In this document: positions 54,466 to 64,000 of the stretch, in pieces
How positions within the stretch are numbered: the stretch's first letter is position 1
Layout of the letters: each line of letters starts with the position of its first letter
DNA from: Ariolimax columbianus
Lineage: Eukaryota > Mollusca > Gastropoda > Stylommatophora > Arionidae
Reading direction: 5' to 3'
DNA: 64,000 bases
Assembly (NCBI GenBank): GCA_036924085.1
Contig: JAVGWX010000019.1
Span: forward strand, 20,622,293 to 20,686,292
Translations under genes and position numbers: made by a program
The notes under the pieces: model-generated
Told to the model about the DNA's origin: nothing
What the model saw: the letters and a program-made list of their open reading frames with translations, nothing else
Database searches by the model: none

Positions 54466-54829
54466 CGCTACATGCTTATACCAACAGCCTACTTGGTACA
54501 GACACGCGTTGGAGTTTTAAACAACCCTAGAAACAGTGCCCCAAATATGACACAAGAGAGTGCCCTCTGATGCTTCAATTCAGTTCAGATCAAGTATCAT
54601 CTCCGCATCGAAAGTCGGCTGCAATGATTCTTGAATGTACTCTATCTCATGCCATAATAGTGCAATCTAACATACTTTTTCCAGTCTATCTCCTGGTGTT
54701 ATCCACCCACTTAAAACACCAGCTGCCAATTGAACAACTGCCTTTAACCATACCATCTACTATGGCTTTCAACAAGAGGTATGCCTTGGTATGTGGGCAA
54801 CACAACTTAACTGTCTAACCCTGATTTCG

Positions 54830-55450
54830 GTCAATTGATGTTCTTTTCACCACCAACCTGTTCAATAGCTCCACATTTGTTTTATTCTCTTTCCCAAAAA
54901 ATGCGACCTAATCGTCTAAATATCTACATATCGAAATCTTATTTTTTCAAACTTGTTGTTCAGTGTCCACGTTTCTGTGTCATAAAGTAGTGACGCGTAA
55001 ACATAAAACCTGACAATTCTCATTTACGAATTATGGTTTTTCTGTTTGTTTGGATGTCAGTATGTGCGGCATGTTGCTGAATACCATCTTAACCACACTT
55101 ATTCTCTTATTGATTTCTATTTCACAGCTGCCTTCTTCCATTATTATATCACCTAAATAGGAAAAACGATGTACCTGTTTCAGTAATTGATCTTTTATTT
55201 GTATCTGCATTCATGGTTTCTTGTCACTTTTCCAAAGTATCATAGTCTTTGTTTATTTTAAGTTTATTTCTAATTCAAACCCTTGACTTAATGTGTATAT
55301 GGTTGTCACGACTTCTTGCAATGCTTGCTGAATTTGTTTTCCATCAACACAGGTATCATCCGCAAATGTAAGGATGTTCATTGCTACTCCTCAAATTACC
55401 TCCTGGCATCCCCGCTGTCTGTTTGAAAATTTGTTCAACACAAAAATGGG
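54830..55450 (-). mobile_element. LINE reverse transcriptase palm (degenerate)
   Basis: Minus strand: FPIFVLNKFSNRQRGC, then NILTFADDTCVDGKQIQQAL (FADD = RT motif C, about 55370-55360), TIYTLSQGFELEINLK, QVHRFSYLGDIIMEEGSCEI, EINKRISVVKMVFSNMPHIL, and a shifted frame near a TLYDTETWTLNNKF-like block. Many stops. No array or GAA tail. The 54466-54830 flank has no recognised gene. Confidence 0.82.
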
Positions 55451-55493
55451 AAATATATATCTTGGAGACATTTAATTAATTTCCCATGATGGA

Positions 55494-55965
55494 TATCTTC
55501 TTCATTTTCTTCTTCTTCTTCGTCTTCTTCTTCTGCTTTTTCTTCTTCTTCTTCTTCTTCTTCTTCTTTTACTTCTTCTTCTTTTCTTCTTCTTCTTTTC
55601 TTCTTCTTCTTCTTCTTCTTCTTCGTCGTTGTTCGTTCTCAAACTCCCGCTACGAAGTCCTGAAAAGGGCTTTGCAAGTAGCAGAATGTAGCCTGCTTGA
55701 ACGGAATGAGTTGTGTTGCAGTTTATAGCTTGACTGTGGTATTTGCACCTTTCAGTCCGACATATCCGACTTCAGCAGCCATTTGTGGGTATCGGGTTAG
55801 CCTTCCCTCTCCGATCCCTTCGCTTCAGCCAGTCTGCTCTGTTGCAGACTGTTTTTCAGGATCACCGCGTGGAGGTGTAGAAGGGTCCCGGCAGAACATG
55901 TTCGCTGGTCCTGACGCTAGCAGTCAGCTTTAGGTCGCTGACCACTGCACCTCATGCACTGTTCA
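55494..55965 (-). mobile_element. Family B copy with long (GAA)n tail
   Basis: Plus strand: a 130-bp (TTC)n tract (55494-55625), then gttcgttctcaaactcccgc, the full body, and gctgaccactgcacctcatg. Read on the minus strand this is a near-full-length copy with its tail, the clearest case for the direction of the family. Confidence 0.88.
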
Positions 55966-56004
55966 GAATCATGATCCCAGACTTTAATCGACCATTGGTA
56001 GACG

Positions 56005-56258
56005 TAGACGGCGTGGGCTAGTTGTTAAGTGACACGGCTCATAATCCGAAGTGTGCTGGTTTCGATCCCCATCACACGACCGCATTTACCCATAGGAAAC
56101 AAACCCTTAGAAAATGCAGAAGGAAGCAGACCCTTACATAAAATGCATGCCGAAGTCGGATGCACTGGGCCGACAGGCGCAACATAAAATCAGCAGTGCA
56201 ACGCACACCGCTTTGGAGAATAGAGAAATAAGGCGAACGGGAGAAAACAAAATTGACA
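56005..56258 (+). mobile_element. tRNA-derived SINE (family C)
   Basis: gacggcgtgggctagttg, gctggtttcgatccccatca (B box), cccttagaaaatgcagaagg, gcactgggccgacaggcgc, gagaaataaggcgaacggga. A possible imperfect flanking duplication is aatcgaccatt (55986) / aatttgaccatt (56268). Confidence 0.86.
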
Positions 56259-56487
56259 GTTGCAAATTAATTTGACCATTCTCATGACTCCTCTATAATT
56301 GGAGTTTATTTATAAGACCCCCTTTGTTAGAGGCTGGTGTCCCGATAACAAGTCAATTATGCCTTCTTTGTTACTGTTAACTGCTCGCTTTGTGCTTCAT
56401 TTCAAGTCCTTATTAGTCTCGATTAAAAACCCCCGGTCTTTTGAACTCTCTAGAACCTTCTTAAGCACCTTTAGAAGAATTAATTTT

Positions 56488-56740
56488 TTAGTGAAGCTTT
56501 TTGTTCAGTAATATACTTCGTTTAGTGAAGCTTTTGTTCAGTAATAAACTTCGTTTAGTGAAGCTTTTGTTCAGTAATAAATTTCGTTTAGTGAAGCTTT
56601 TTTCCAGTAATAAACATCGTTTAGTGAAGCTTTTGTTCATTAATATACTTCGTTTAGTGAAGCTTTTCTTCATTAATATACTTCGTTTAGTGAAGGTTTT
56701 GTTCAGTAATAAACTTCGTTTAGTGAAACTTTCAGTAATA
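56488..56740. repeat. Tandem repeat, about 33 bp x 7
   Basis: cttcgtttagtgaagctttt plus gttcagtaataaa. The neighbouring 56260-56487 and 56741-57050 hold no recognised gene. Confidence 0.92.
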
Positions 56741-57129
56741 CATTACATTGATTGGGGCGTGTAACGCAATTGTTTTGTACTTCTCTGTGTGGTGTAAATA
56801 AGAAAAAAATTAAGGTTGGTTAGTTGGTTGGTTATTGATCCAGCGGCATGTGGACTCCTGTCCTTTGGCCCAATGCCATTAATTGGTATCTGCAAGTGTT
56901 TGTAAGCTGTTGTTTAGTTCCGTACAAAGTGTTCCATTTGTCGGGCCTCGGAGGAAGAAGCTTTTCCTAACACCTGAAGGGTTATATGTTTGTGCTTGTT
57001 AGGAAAACATATCTAGGAGAAAATAGACAAGTCTTAACATGGAGGGTTTTGTCGGAGTGGTTTACCGGAGAGATGTATGTGACACAGGGTCATTGTTCCA
57101 CTGATAGCTTCTTGTAGGAGACAGAATAC

Positions 57130-57520
57130 TAATCTTCCGACAGAGACGAGAATATGGCGACTGCCACTCTTGTGCATGAGTCAGGGGATTCACATTGTCG
57201 AATAACCCCTATGAATGGGAGACTGTATGGGGGACAGAGATGAGAATATGGTCACTGCCACACTGAGCATATGCGAGGGAACTCACATTGTCGTATAACC
57301 CTTTTAGTTTGGGAGACAGTAGCAGAGATGAGAAAATGATCACTGCCACACTCTGAAAATGTGTGGGTTGACTCAAAATGAGACTTTATAAGTCTGACAA
57401 AGACGAGAATATGATCACTACCACACTGATAGCCAATATGACTGGACTGACAGTGCGGGCTTACCAGATATCGTAGCAGACTCTGTGTGTGACAGACGTT
57501 AATAGGGTCACTGCTGCAGT
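57130..57520. repeat. Degenerate ~110-bp tandem repeat
   Basis: Four or five diverged units sharing gagacgagaatatggtcact, gccacact and ctcacattgtcg. Confidence 0.65.
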
Positions 57521-57649
57521 GTGAGCATGTTCAAAGAGGCGACGAACGGCGCTGCTAAACTCCGCAAAAATAGAAGATTCTTTGTTTATGACATCACCGA
57601 CACAAGGGTCACTGCTACATAGAAAACACGACGTAAGAGGCCAAAAGCA

Positions 57650-58205
57650 GGTGTAATCCCTCTACGGAAGAAGGCTCCTTGCGCGATAAAAACGAGCTTA
57701 AAGCTACTGCATGTATGTCAAGATCTTCCAGTTTGAGAATGGAGATGGAAGCAGTGACCTCAGCGCTGAGATGGATATCTGAGACTTCTTTAACTAGGGC
57801 AGTCATCGCGACAGACGCGCGAGCCGTACTTCAGAAGGTACAGAAGGGATGGCGTAGGTACGAGTGGATAGTAGCTATTGAGGCCCTAAACCTTAAAATG
57901 TTTGGGGTATACTGGGGTTCAGGGTAATGAAAGAGCTGGCATCTTGGCTTAACAAGCTCCATTCTGGGCACGTTAGTGATTGATAGGAATGATATTTTGA
58001 AATAAAACAGTGGCCAACTGTTAGATGAGGACACCTCAGTAGATGAAGCATCAATCCACAGACGGCAAATTTTCGACATTAAACGAGGTTCCAGCGGAGT
58101 AGGGCGCATGAGAGGACGGAGCAGGAGAGTTTACAACCAGCGAGCTATAGGGACCATCATAATCCATACCCTGCACCTATTGGTATGCCTGGAGAACAGT
58201 AACGT
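57650..58205 (+). mobile_element. LINE RNase H fragment, third lineage
   Basis: Plus strand: SSSLRMEMEAVTSALRWISE (Glu motif), AVIATDARAVLQKVQKGW (Asp motif), EWIVAIEALNLKMFGVYW, then a stop or shift and VQGNERAGILA at the position of the GNERAD box. The expected last catalytic Asp is replaced by Gly. Further on: DEDTSVDEASIHRRQIFDIK, RGSSGVGRMRGRSRRVYNQR, AIGTIIIHTLH. Distinct in wording from the two other RNase H lineages in the window. No tail seen. Confidence 0.8.
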
Positions 58206-58895
58206 CGATTTTGAGAAACATAATCAATTGTAATATGGGACATTCATAGCTTTTGTTTCTTTTGTACTAGAGGCATCACACTTTTTAAAAGGCCCCCGCC
58301 TTCTGGCTGAAAATGGAAAGAATATGGATGCATCTTTTGAATATCCCCAAGGGGAGGCAGGGCCGTGTCTCGGAGTCCCAATATTGTCACGTCCTGACAG
58401 GGGCGTATCACACGCATCTGTCTTGGCCATCTCATCATTCTACTGCCAGCGTTGCCAGCCCTTCTGTAGTGATGGTAAATGCGGCATTAACCTGTGATAT
58501 AGCCACACAGGGACAAAGGTGCAATGTTCTCTGGTCTGCGCTCATGGTAATGGGAAGAAGCACAAAACAAGACAAAAATGCGTTGGGCCCATGGGATTTT
58601 GAGGGGTGGGGGTGTATTTAGCTAAACGCATAGCGTATGCTACTCCTCGGTGGGTATTGCAGCTACGCCTATATGACTCCACCTGCCCCTCTAGTCTGAT
58701 CTCTCTCTAAGGACACGCCCGCCAGAGTGACCCTGTCTGAAGTAGAACGTCCACCAGCTTAGGTCCCATGATCATTTAGCGCGCAAGCTTTCAAACCTTG
58801 ACAAGGTAGGATATCATTTGGATAATAAAAAATAGCAAAGGTCGCCGTCCATCGCAGGCGATGATGGTATAATTAATTTTGCTAGCGCTATTTTT
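58206..58895. other. Unannotated spacer
   Basis: No gene or repeat recognised. Confidence 0.4.
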
Positions 58896-58904
58896 TTAGT
58901 AAGG

Positions 58905-59110
58905 ACTAACTGCGCTACTTTTTATCCTCACCCTCTCGTCTCGAGCCGCCCGACCCCAGTGGCAAGTCAAGGACAAGACGACTAGGGGGCGACTACGATA
59001 TGCAGGGGACTCCGCATCACGCACCCGTGGAAAAGACGGCGGAGTCCGAAGTCGAACCCACACCGCCTGATCACGAGGCCGACGGCTGAACCACTTCGCC
59101 ACGGAATCCC
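58905..59110 (-). mobile_element. tRNA-like sequence, SINE or pseudo-tRNA
   Basis: Minus strand from 59110: gggattccgtggcgaagtgg (A-box region), gcctcgtgatcaggc (possible anticodon stem-loop), ggtgtgggttcgacttcgg (B box). The base after the presumed anticodon stem is not the conserved U33, and acceptor pairing is poor, so a functional tRNA is unlikely. Confidence 0.5.
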
Positions 59111-59479
59111 CATATAGAGTAGTCTATAATATTCTATATGTGTGACACTGACCTGATTCGGACCACTTCCACGCCGAAGTCACGTCCTGAGAGGCGACCA
59201 GCAAGCGGTCGTACAACCTAGGGTAGACAACTCGTCGCAGTTCAAAGCCACTCACACACTCCTACCGTGTCTAGGTTACTCTTCCATGTTTGAAAGACAA
59301 CTCTAGAAACAATACTCCACATGAACGATGCATGAGGACAGAAGAGTGACTAACTGGTTTTTCCTGAGATTGAAAGAAAAAAGCAGAAGTTGGCGTGGAT
59401 TTCGTTTGACACACGCAGTGCAAAAGCTGGGAACTGACAAGCCGTATTCTCTCTTTTCTAACTCTATGTGAATGCTCTT

Positions 59480-59870
59480 TTCTTCGTCTCTCGTTCTCAT
59501 CTTTTACTTTTTGTTTGTCTTTGTATTCTTATTTTCTTATTCTTTCTCTTTCTTTATTGCTTTCTTCTGTTTTTTTAAAATTGTCATCTGTTTTCCTTTT
59601 TCATTTGATTATCTATCGCCATTTTCTGCTCCCATTTTGTTCATCTTTGTTGTTTTCTTCCTCACTTCTTTTCACTTTCTATTCTTCGTTTGTCTATTCT
59701 TTCATGCTATCCTTCATATTTTTTTACGTTCTTACTTCGCATCTTCATTTTCTTTTCTTTCTCTTCACATATTTTATCTCCTATTTTTTTCATTTTCTAT
59801 CCTTCCTCATCACTTTTAGTGTACTTTCCCTAATCCTCTTTTTCTCTCCTTTCTTACCATCATCCGTATC
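59480..59870. repeat. T/C-rich low-complexity tract
   Basis: TTTTCTT-rich with no unit period. The open plus-strand frames (Phe/Ser/Leu) reflect composition. Confidence 0.7.
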
Positions 59871-60227
59871 TAAAAGTCCAATGTAACGACTTCCGTTACC
59901 GTTAATAGATAGAGACTTCACTGCTTTTCGACAGCCTATTCCAAGATGACCAGCCTACGTGTCTCGAAACATGGTACTGGAATTTCTTCTGTAGCCTTTC
60001 ACTTTTTCTAATTTCTCGACCCATTTCATGATTTTTCTGTGTCATTTTTCTCTCTATGTTCTATTATTTCTCATTTGTTGTTTTATTTTGAGCTCTTTTC
60101 TTTTGCTTGTCTTAAAATCCACTTCATTTTTTTCCGTTCCTGGTGCGTATTCTTATTATTTTCATTTTGTGTATTTGTTTTATCAAATATTGTTCTCATG
60201 TTTTCTTTTTGAATTATGTTCTCACAT

Positions 60228-60228
60228 G

Positions 60229-60265
<37 letters not shown>

Positions 60266-60325
60266 CGTGCGTGCGTGGGTGGGTGAGTGAGTGAGTGAGT
60301 GAGAGTGAGTGAGTGAGAGAGAGAT
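60228..60325. repeat. Compound TA/TG/GTGA microsatellite
   Basis: (TA)n, then (TG)n, (CGTG)n, (GGTG)n, (GAGT)n and GA in sequence. Confidence 0.92.
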
Positions 60326-60349
60326 GTATACTGCGATTGATTAACGGCG

Positions 60350-61325
60350 AGTCAGACAAAGAGAAAGATATAAGGCGAACCAGGCATACTGAGATAGATA
60401 TAATGTGAACCAGACAGACTCAGACAGGTTAAAGGCGAACCAGACAGACTAAAAAAGATTGAAGTCGAGCCAGACAGATTGAGAGAGATAAAAGGCGAGC
60501 CAGACAGACTAAGAGAGATTAAAGGCGAGCTAGACTGAGAGAGATTAAAGGCGAGCCATACAGACAGAAAAAGAGAGATTAAAGGCGAGCCAGACAGAGA
60601 AAGAGAGATTAAAGGCGAGCCAGACAGACTGAGAGCGATTAAAGGCGAGAGAGAGAGATTGAAGGTGAGCCAGACGGAAATAGATTAAAGGCGAGCCAGA
60701 CTTAGAGATTAAAGGCGAGCCATACAGACAGAGAAAGAGAGATTAAAGGCGAGCCAGACAGACAGAGAAAGAGAGATTAAAGGCGAGCCAGACAGACAGA
60801 GCGATATTAAAGACGAGCCAGACTAAGAGATGAAAGGCGATCCAGACAGACAGAGAAAGAGAGATTAAAAGCGAGCCAGACAGACAAAGCGACATTAAAG
60901 GCGAGCCAGACTAAGAGATTAAAGGCGAGCCAGACAGACAGAGAAAGAGAGATTAAAGGCGAGCCAGTCAGAGAAAGAGAGATTAAAGGCGAGCCAGACA
61001 GACAGAGCGATATTAAAGGCGAGCCAGACTAAAAGAGATTAAAGGCGAGCCATACAAACAGAGAAAGAGAGAATGAAGGCGAGCCAGACAGATAAAGAGA
61101 GATTAAAGGCGAGCCAGACAGAGAAAGAGAGATTAAAGGCGAGCCAGACAGACAGAGCGATTTTAAAGGCGAGCCAGACTAAGAGAGATTAAAGGCGAGC
61201 CATGCAGACAGAGAAAGAGAGATTAAAGGCCAGACATACATAGAAAGAGAGATTAAAGGCGAGCCAGACAGAAAGAGAGATTAAAGGCGAGCCAGACAGA
61301 CAGAGAGAAATTAAAGGCCAGCCAC
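60350..61325. repeat. Minisatellite of AAAGGCGAGCCAGAC units
   Basis: About thirty units of gagattaaaggcgagccaga plus variable cagacagagaaa, with unit lengths of about 24-37 bp. Confidence 0.94.
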
Positions 61326-61339
61326 ATTTCTTCGTCTCG

Positions 61340-61620
61340 TTCAACCTCTACGTCATTCACGAAACGTGTGGCCGAGTTGGTTGTTAGTGCACGAGGCAGG
61401 TGGGATGTCGCTGGAGGCGATGTCGGAGCTGTATGGTGAATATTCAAGAAGTTGTCACCCCAGTTGGTCAGTTTTCTTCTGGGTTAATCAAGACGTGTGT
61501 GGTCTGACATTGTCATGGTGGAGCAGAACTCGAGTCTCTAGTCAGTATGTCTGGACTCGAACTCCCACCATTTCCGCTAATCGGTTTGGTATGCGAGTGC
61601 CTTCCTTACCTATCGCTTAA
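61340..61620 (-). mobile_element. Possible tRNA-derived repeat
   Basis: Minus strand: aggtaaggaaggcactcg (weak A box) and ggtgggagttcgagtccaga (good B box). On the plus strand gtgtggccgagttggttg is also A-box-like. Single copy in the window, so family status is untested. Confidence 0.4.
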
Positions 61621-61839
61621 AACGGACATGCTGAGAACGAATAAGTGAGAAAAGTGAAAACATATTATGAAAGAGACGGACAGTAAGTGGGAGAGAAGGG
61701 GGAAGAGATCATGAACACTGACAAGTAAATTATTGTGAGAACAATTTAAAAAAAAAATTGTAATAATTTTTTTCTTTTGATACTTCCGTTTGTTTCTTTC
61801 TGCAACCGGACTCTGCAACATTGTCCCACTACTTAGTTA

Positions 61840-62145
61840 TAATGTTAGCCAGGGTCAGGAGAAATAGACTGGCCAAGACCCTCATCTGACCTACTCGTTG
61901 GTCGTCCTGGAAGCAGGCTGGTTAACAAGGTGTGGTTCGACGTGATCCCCGTAGTAGTGAGCGACACGCAGATGAAGCCAAGCATAGCACAGCCGTCTGG
62001 AGAACCCCGGTCCACCTTCATCAACACGCTCGGGATGTGAGGAAAATTACTGCAACCAGTCACTTAATGTCCTTTTCAGGGCGCACATAATAGTAACCTA
62101 CTCAATGTGAGCATTCGCAAATAATAATAACAACAACAACAGTTA
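61840..62145 (+). mobile_element. Family A copy with (AAC)n tail
   Basis: gtcaggagaaatagactggc, gtagtagtgagcgacacgca, gatgaagccaagcatagcac, accttcatcaacacgctcgg, ttttcagggcgcacataata, then aataataataacaacaacaa. The best-preserved copy with 2690-3050. Confidence 0.88.
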
Positions 62146-63029
62146 TGGTGTTGTTCTTACGCAGTTCTCCGTCTGTATCCTATCTCCACTCCATCTTCCC
62201 AGCTCTTCCTCTCTCTCTACGCATTTCTCCCCTCTCTTCCACACCACGCGAAGAACATTACATGGGCCGGTCCTCCAACCAACGACAGCCACACAAGAAT
62301 GTCTTCGTGTCGTGCCAGAGCTAGTACTGGGCTTATTGGAAAACTTCAATCCGCATACAAAACACACGAACCTGTGGACTTACGGAATTGAAGCACACGC
62401 TGAGCGCTGTCTCAACTGAGTTTCTTATCGTTAGAGAATCCTTCAGTGACTTCGTACATGTATTATTCGCTTGTGAGATTCTGGCTATTCTGTTTTAATT
62501 ATCCGTTTTCGGGGAGGATTTCGATGGACTTGTTTGGTAAATTGTTCAACCCTTTTCGTTGTGTGTGGTTTCATTGTATGTTTCGACTTCTTTGTTTTTT
62601 TCCATTTATCTTACATTGCACTCATCTTGTGTTTTTGTGTCCACTGTAGTCTACCATTTTGCTTATATGTTTTGCATTTCTGCTCCTATTTCGTCTTTTC
62701 TGATATCCTCTAGTGTCCACTTATTTCTTTCCAGACCGATTATCTTGTCTCATGGAGACTTTAAAACTAATGTTACATTGTTTTTCTCATCTCTTTTTTT
62801 CGAAGATGTGTTTACTATATATTTGGTAACCTCTTGTTGGTCATTCTTCGTGGTGTGCCGTACCGACCTGTTTATGATATCATGATGTGAAACACATTCA
62901 TGGCTTTCATCAGTATGGTACGCAATGCCAACCCCTTTAGTGTAAACATACTCACTGTGGGCATTCCAAACAACAACAACAATACGAATAAACCAAAGTT
63001 CAGGACTCAGAGATCCCTCCATTAGAAAA
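62146..63029. other. Unannotated; family A tail stub at 62940
   Basis: Only a 3' stub (ctcactgtgggcattccaaa plus (AAC)n, about 62940-62985) is recognised; no gene. Confidence 0.45.
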
Positions 63030-63039
63030 AAAAAAATAT

Positions 63040-63960
63040 GTTATTAACAAATCAAGATGCATGTTGTCGTGATCGGTCAGTTGAAAATATACAAATCTAT
63101 TACAATTGGATACGTCCTCGCGGCCCGAGCAAGCCGGGAGCTACCGCGCCCATGACTGGACGCTCAGGTACCCCCAAGTACATCACCTTCTCCCTTCGGC
63201 ACGGCGAAGTTAGCAAAAACCTAGATACATGACCAAATGGAAAACAGAACATACTGGCTACACAAAAAACGATGCCTATTACCAGTTGAACAGAAGAGAG
63301 CAGGTCGTGGTCTTCAGACTTCGCACTGGCCAAAACAGACTGAGGTACCACCTATTCAACAAATTGAAGATAGGTGGCACTGACGAATGCTCGTGTGGTA
63401 CCGGGAAAATGACCGCTGAGCATTTGCTCCAAAACTGCCCGACATACGAGGATCAGAGAGAGCAGATGTGGCCATCACTAGTGACAACATTAGAAAAGCT
63501 CTATGGCAGTGTCGACAGCCTCCGGATGACCGCTGCTTTTTTCGAAAAAATAAAGGTCGACGTCTGACAGCGTAAGAAGAAGAAGAAGAAGAAGGATACG
63601 TCCCTTTGATTGATCTGAATTGTGATGCCTACCATCAACTCTCCAGGCGAGACCAGGTGATAATTCTCCGGCTAGGCACAATTCACAACAGGCTTAGATT
63701 CCATCTGTAAAACAAGTTCAAGATTGGCACTACAGACCTTTGTGCCTGCGGCACAGTCCCCATGAAGACAGAACATATTTTGCAGTCCTGTCCACTGTAT
63801 ACAGACAAAAAGAAGTAGCATTTGGCAACAGCCAGTGTCCTTCCACGAGAAGCTGCACGGAAGCGTACAGAGCCTTCAGTCGACCGCTGCCTTTGTTAAA
63901 GTCATTGAAGCTGAGGTCAGAAGACGAACGAGGAAGAATTCACCAATAAAGTTTATTGAC
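63040..63960 (+). mobile_element. LINE 3' end (second RNase H lineage), interrupted
   Basis: Coding resumes after the nested element at 63594: GYVPLIDLNCDAYHQLSRRD, QVIILRLGTIHNRLRFHL, a stop, NKFKIGTTDLCACGTVPMKT, EHILQSCPLYTDKKK (Cys/His knuckle) and a shifted KVIEAEVRRRTNEEE-like end. The 3' terminus gtcagaagacgaacgaggaa resembles the acgaacgaagaa end of family B. Upstream, 63040-63117 probably belongs to the same element. Confidence 0.82.
63118..63593 (+). mobile_element. RNase H-type LINE 3' insertion, 10-bp TSD
   Basis: Flanked by ggatacgtcc at 63108-63117 and 63594-63603. From about 63217: RYMTKWKTEHTGYTKNDAYY, QLNRREQVVVFRLRTGQNRL, KIGGTDECSCGTGKMTAEHL, LQNCPTYEDQREQMWPS, EKLYGSVDS, AAFFEKIKVDV stop, cagcgt and (AAG)n. 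The frame is intact over 112 codons, the youngest-looking copy. The first 99 bp (63118-63216) are GC-rich and not recognisable as this LINE. Confidence 0.9.
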
Positions 63961-64000
63961 AATGTTTAATACTCAATCAGTCAATCAATCTTCTTCTTCT

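Noticed and set aside
59041..59110. Functional tRNA gene on the minus strand
   Set aside because: No U33 and weak stem pairing; more likely a SINE head or pseudo-tRNA.
59472..59886. Phe/Ser/Leu-rich membrane-protein-like frames
   Set aside because: T/C-rich low-complexity tract; hydrophobicity follows from composition alone and adjacent frames are open too.

Overview
Eukaryotic, almost certainly animal, DNA: AT-rich, with no prokaryotic operons, very rich in tandem repeats, and packed with broken retrotransposon and mariner remains. From memory of how such fragments read, the LINE C-termini (RNase H followed by a Cys/His knuckle) resemble those common in heterobranch gastropods such as sacoglossan sea slugs. 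A mollusc is my best guess, not a demonstrated fact.

Host gene content is sparse. The only host coding sequence I can support is a pair of plus-strand exons (13610-13731 and 16618-16727). They have consensus splice sites, compatible phase and a joined coiled-coil plus Ser/acidic reading frame. The 2.9-kb intron between them holds a dispersed repeat and two large tandem arrays. No complete gene, rRNA gene or convincing functional tRNA gene was found.

Layout. 1-4.9 kb: minisatellites and copies of dispersed families A and B. 4.9-6.4 kb: an RTE-type LINE reverse transcriptase whose catalytic box is amplified into a 17-unit array. 6.4-9.85 kb: nearly continuous minisatellite. 10.3-12.5 kb: two antisense LINE 3' ends separated by arrays. 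12.9-17.1 kb: an array derived from family A, then the two host exons. 17.4-24.7 kb: family B inverted copies, arrays and two LINE remnants. 25.5-31.3 kb: more LINE 3' ends, one with a perfect 14-bp target-site duplication and one fused to an array made of its own codons. 32.2-34.2 kb: mariner foldback material and a LINE. 36-40.2 kb: a tRNA-derived SINE, a chimeric LINE fragment and an RTE copy with two internal arrays. 41.6-46.6 kb: two mariner remnants. 48.3-49.3 kb: a minisatellite split by a tRNA-derived SINE. 50-55.5 kb: inverted family B pair and four LINE remnants, one inserted precisely into another. 57-58.2 kb and 63-64 kb: further RNase H LINE fragments, the last pair again nested.

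The most unusual theme is that minisatellites here repeatedly consist of LINE coding or 3'-terminal sequence, in frame and continuous with the flanking LINE. Units are the RT FADD box (5.0-5.7 kb), the DILYG motif (30.1-30.9 kb), an AMQRLN segment (39.0-39.3 kb) and the ORF end plus 3' UTR (22.3-23.3, 39.7-40.2 and 11.6-12.1 kb). Second theme: several unrelated elements end in GAA-type trinucleotide tails. All array boundaries are read by eye and are good to about 10-20 bp unless stated as exact.
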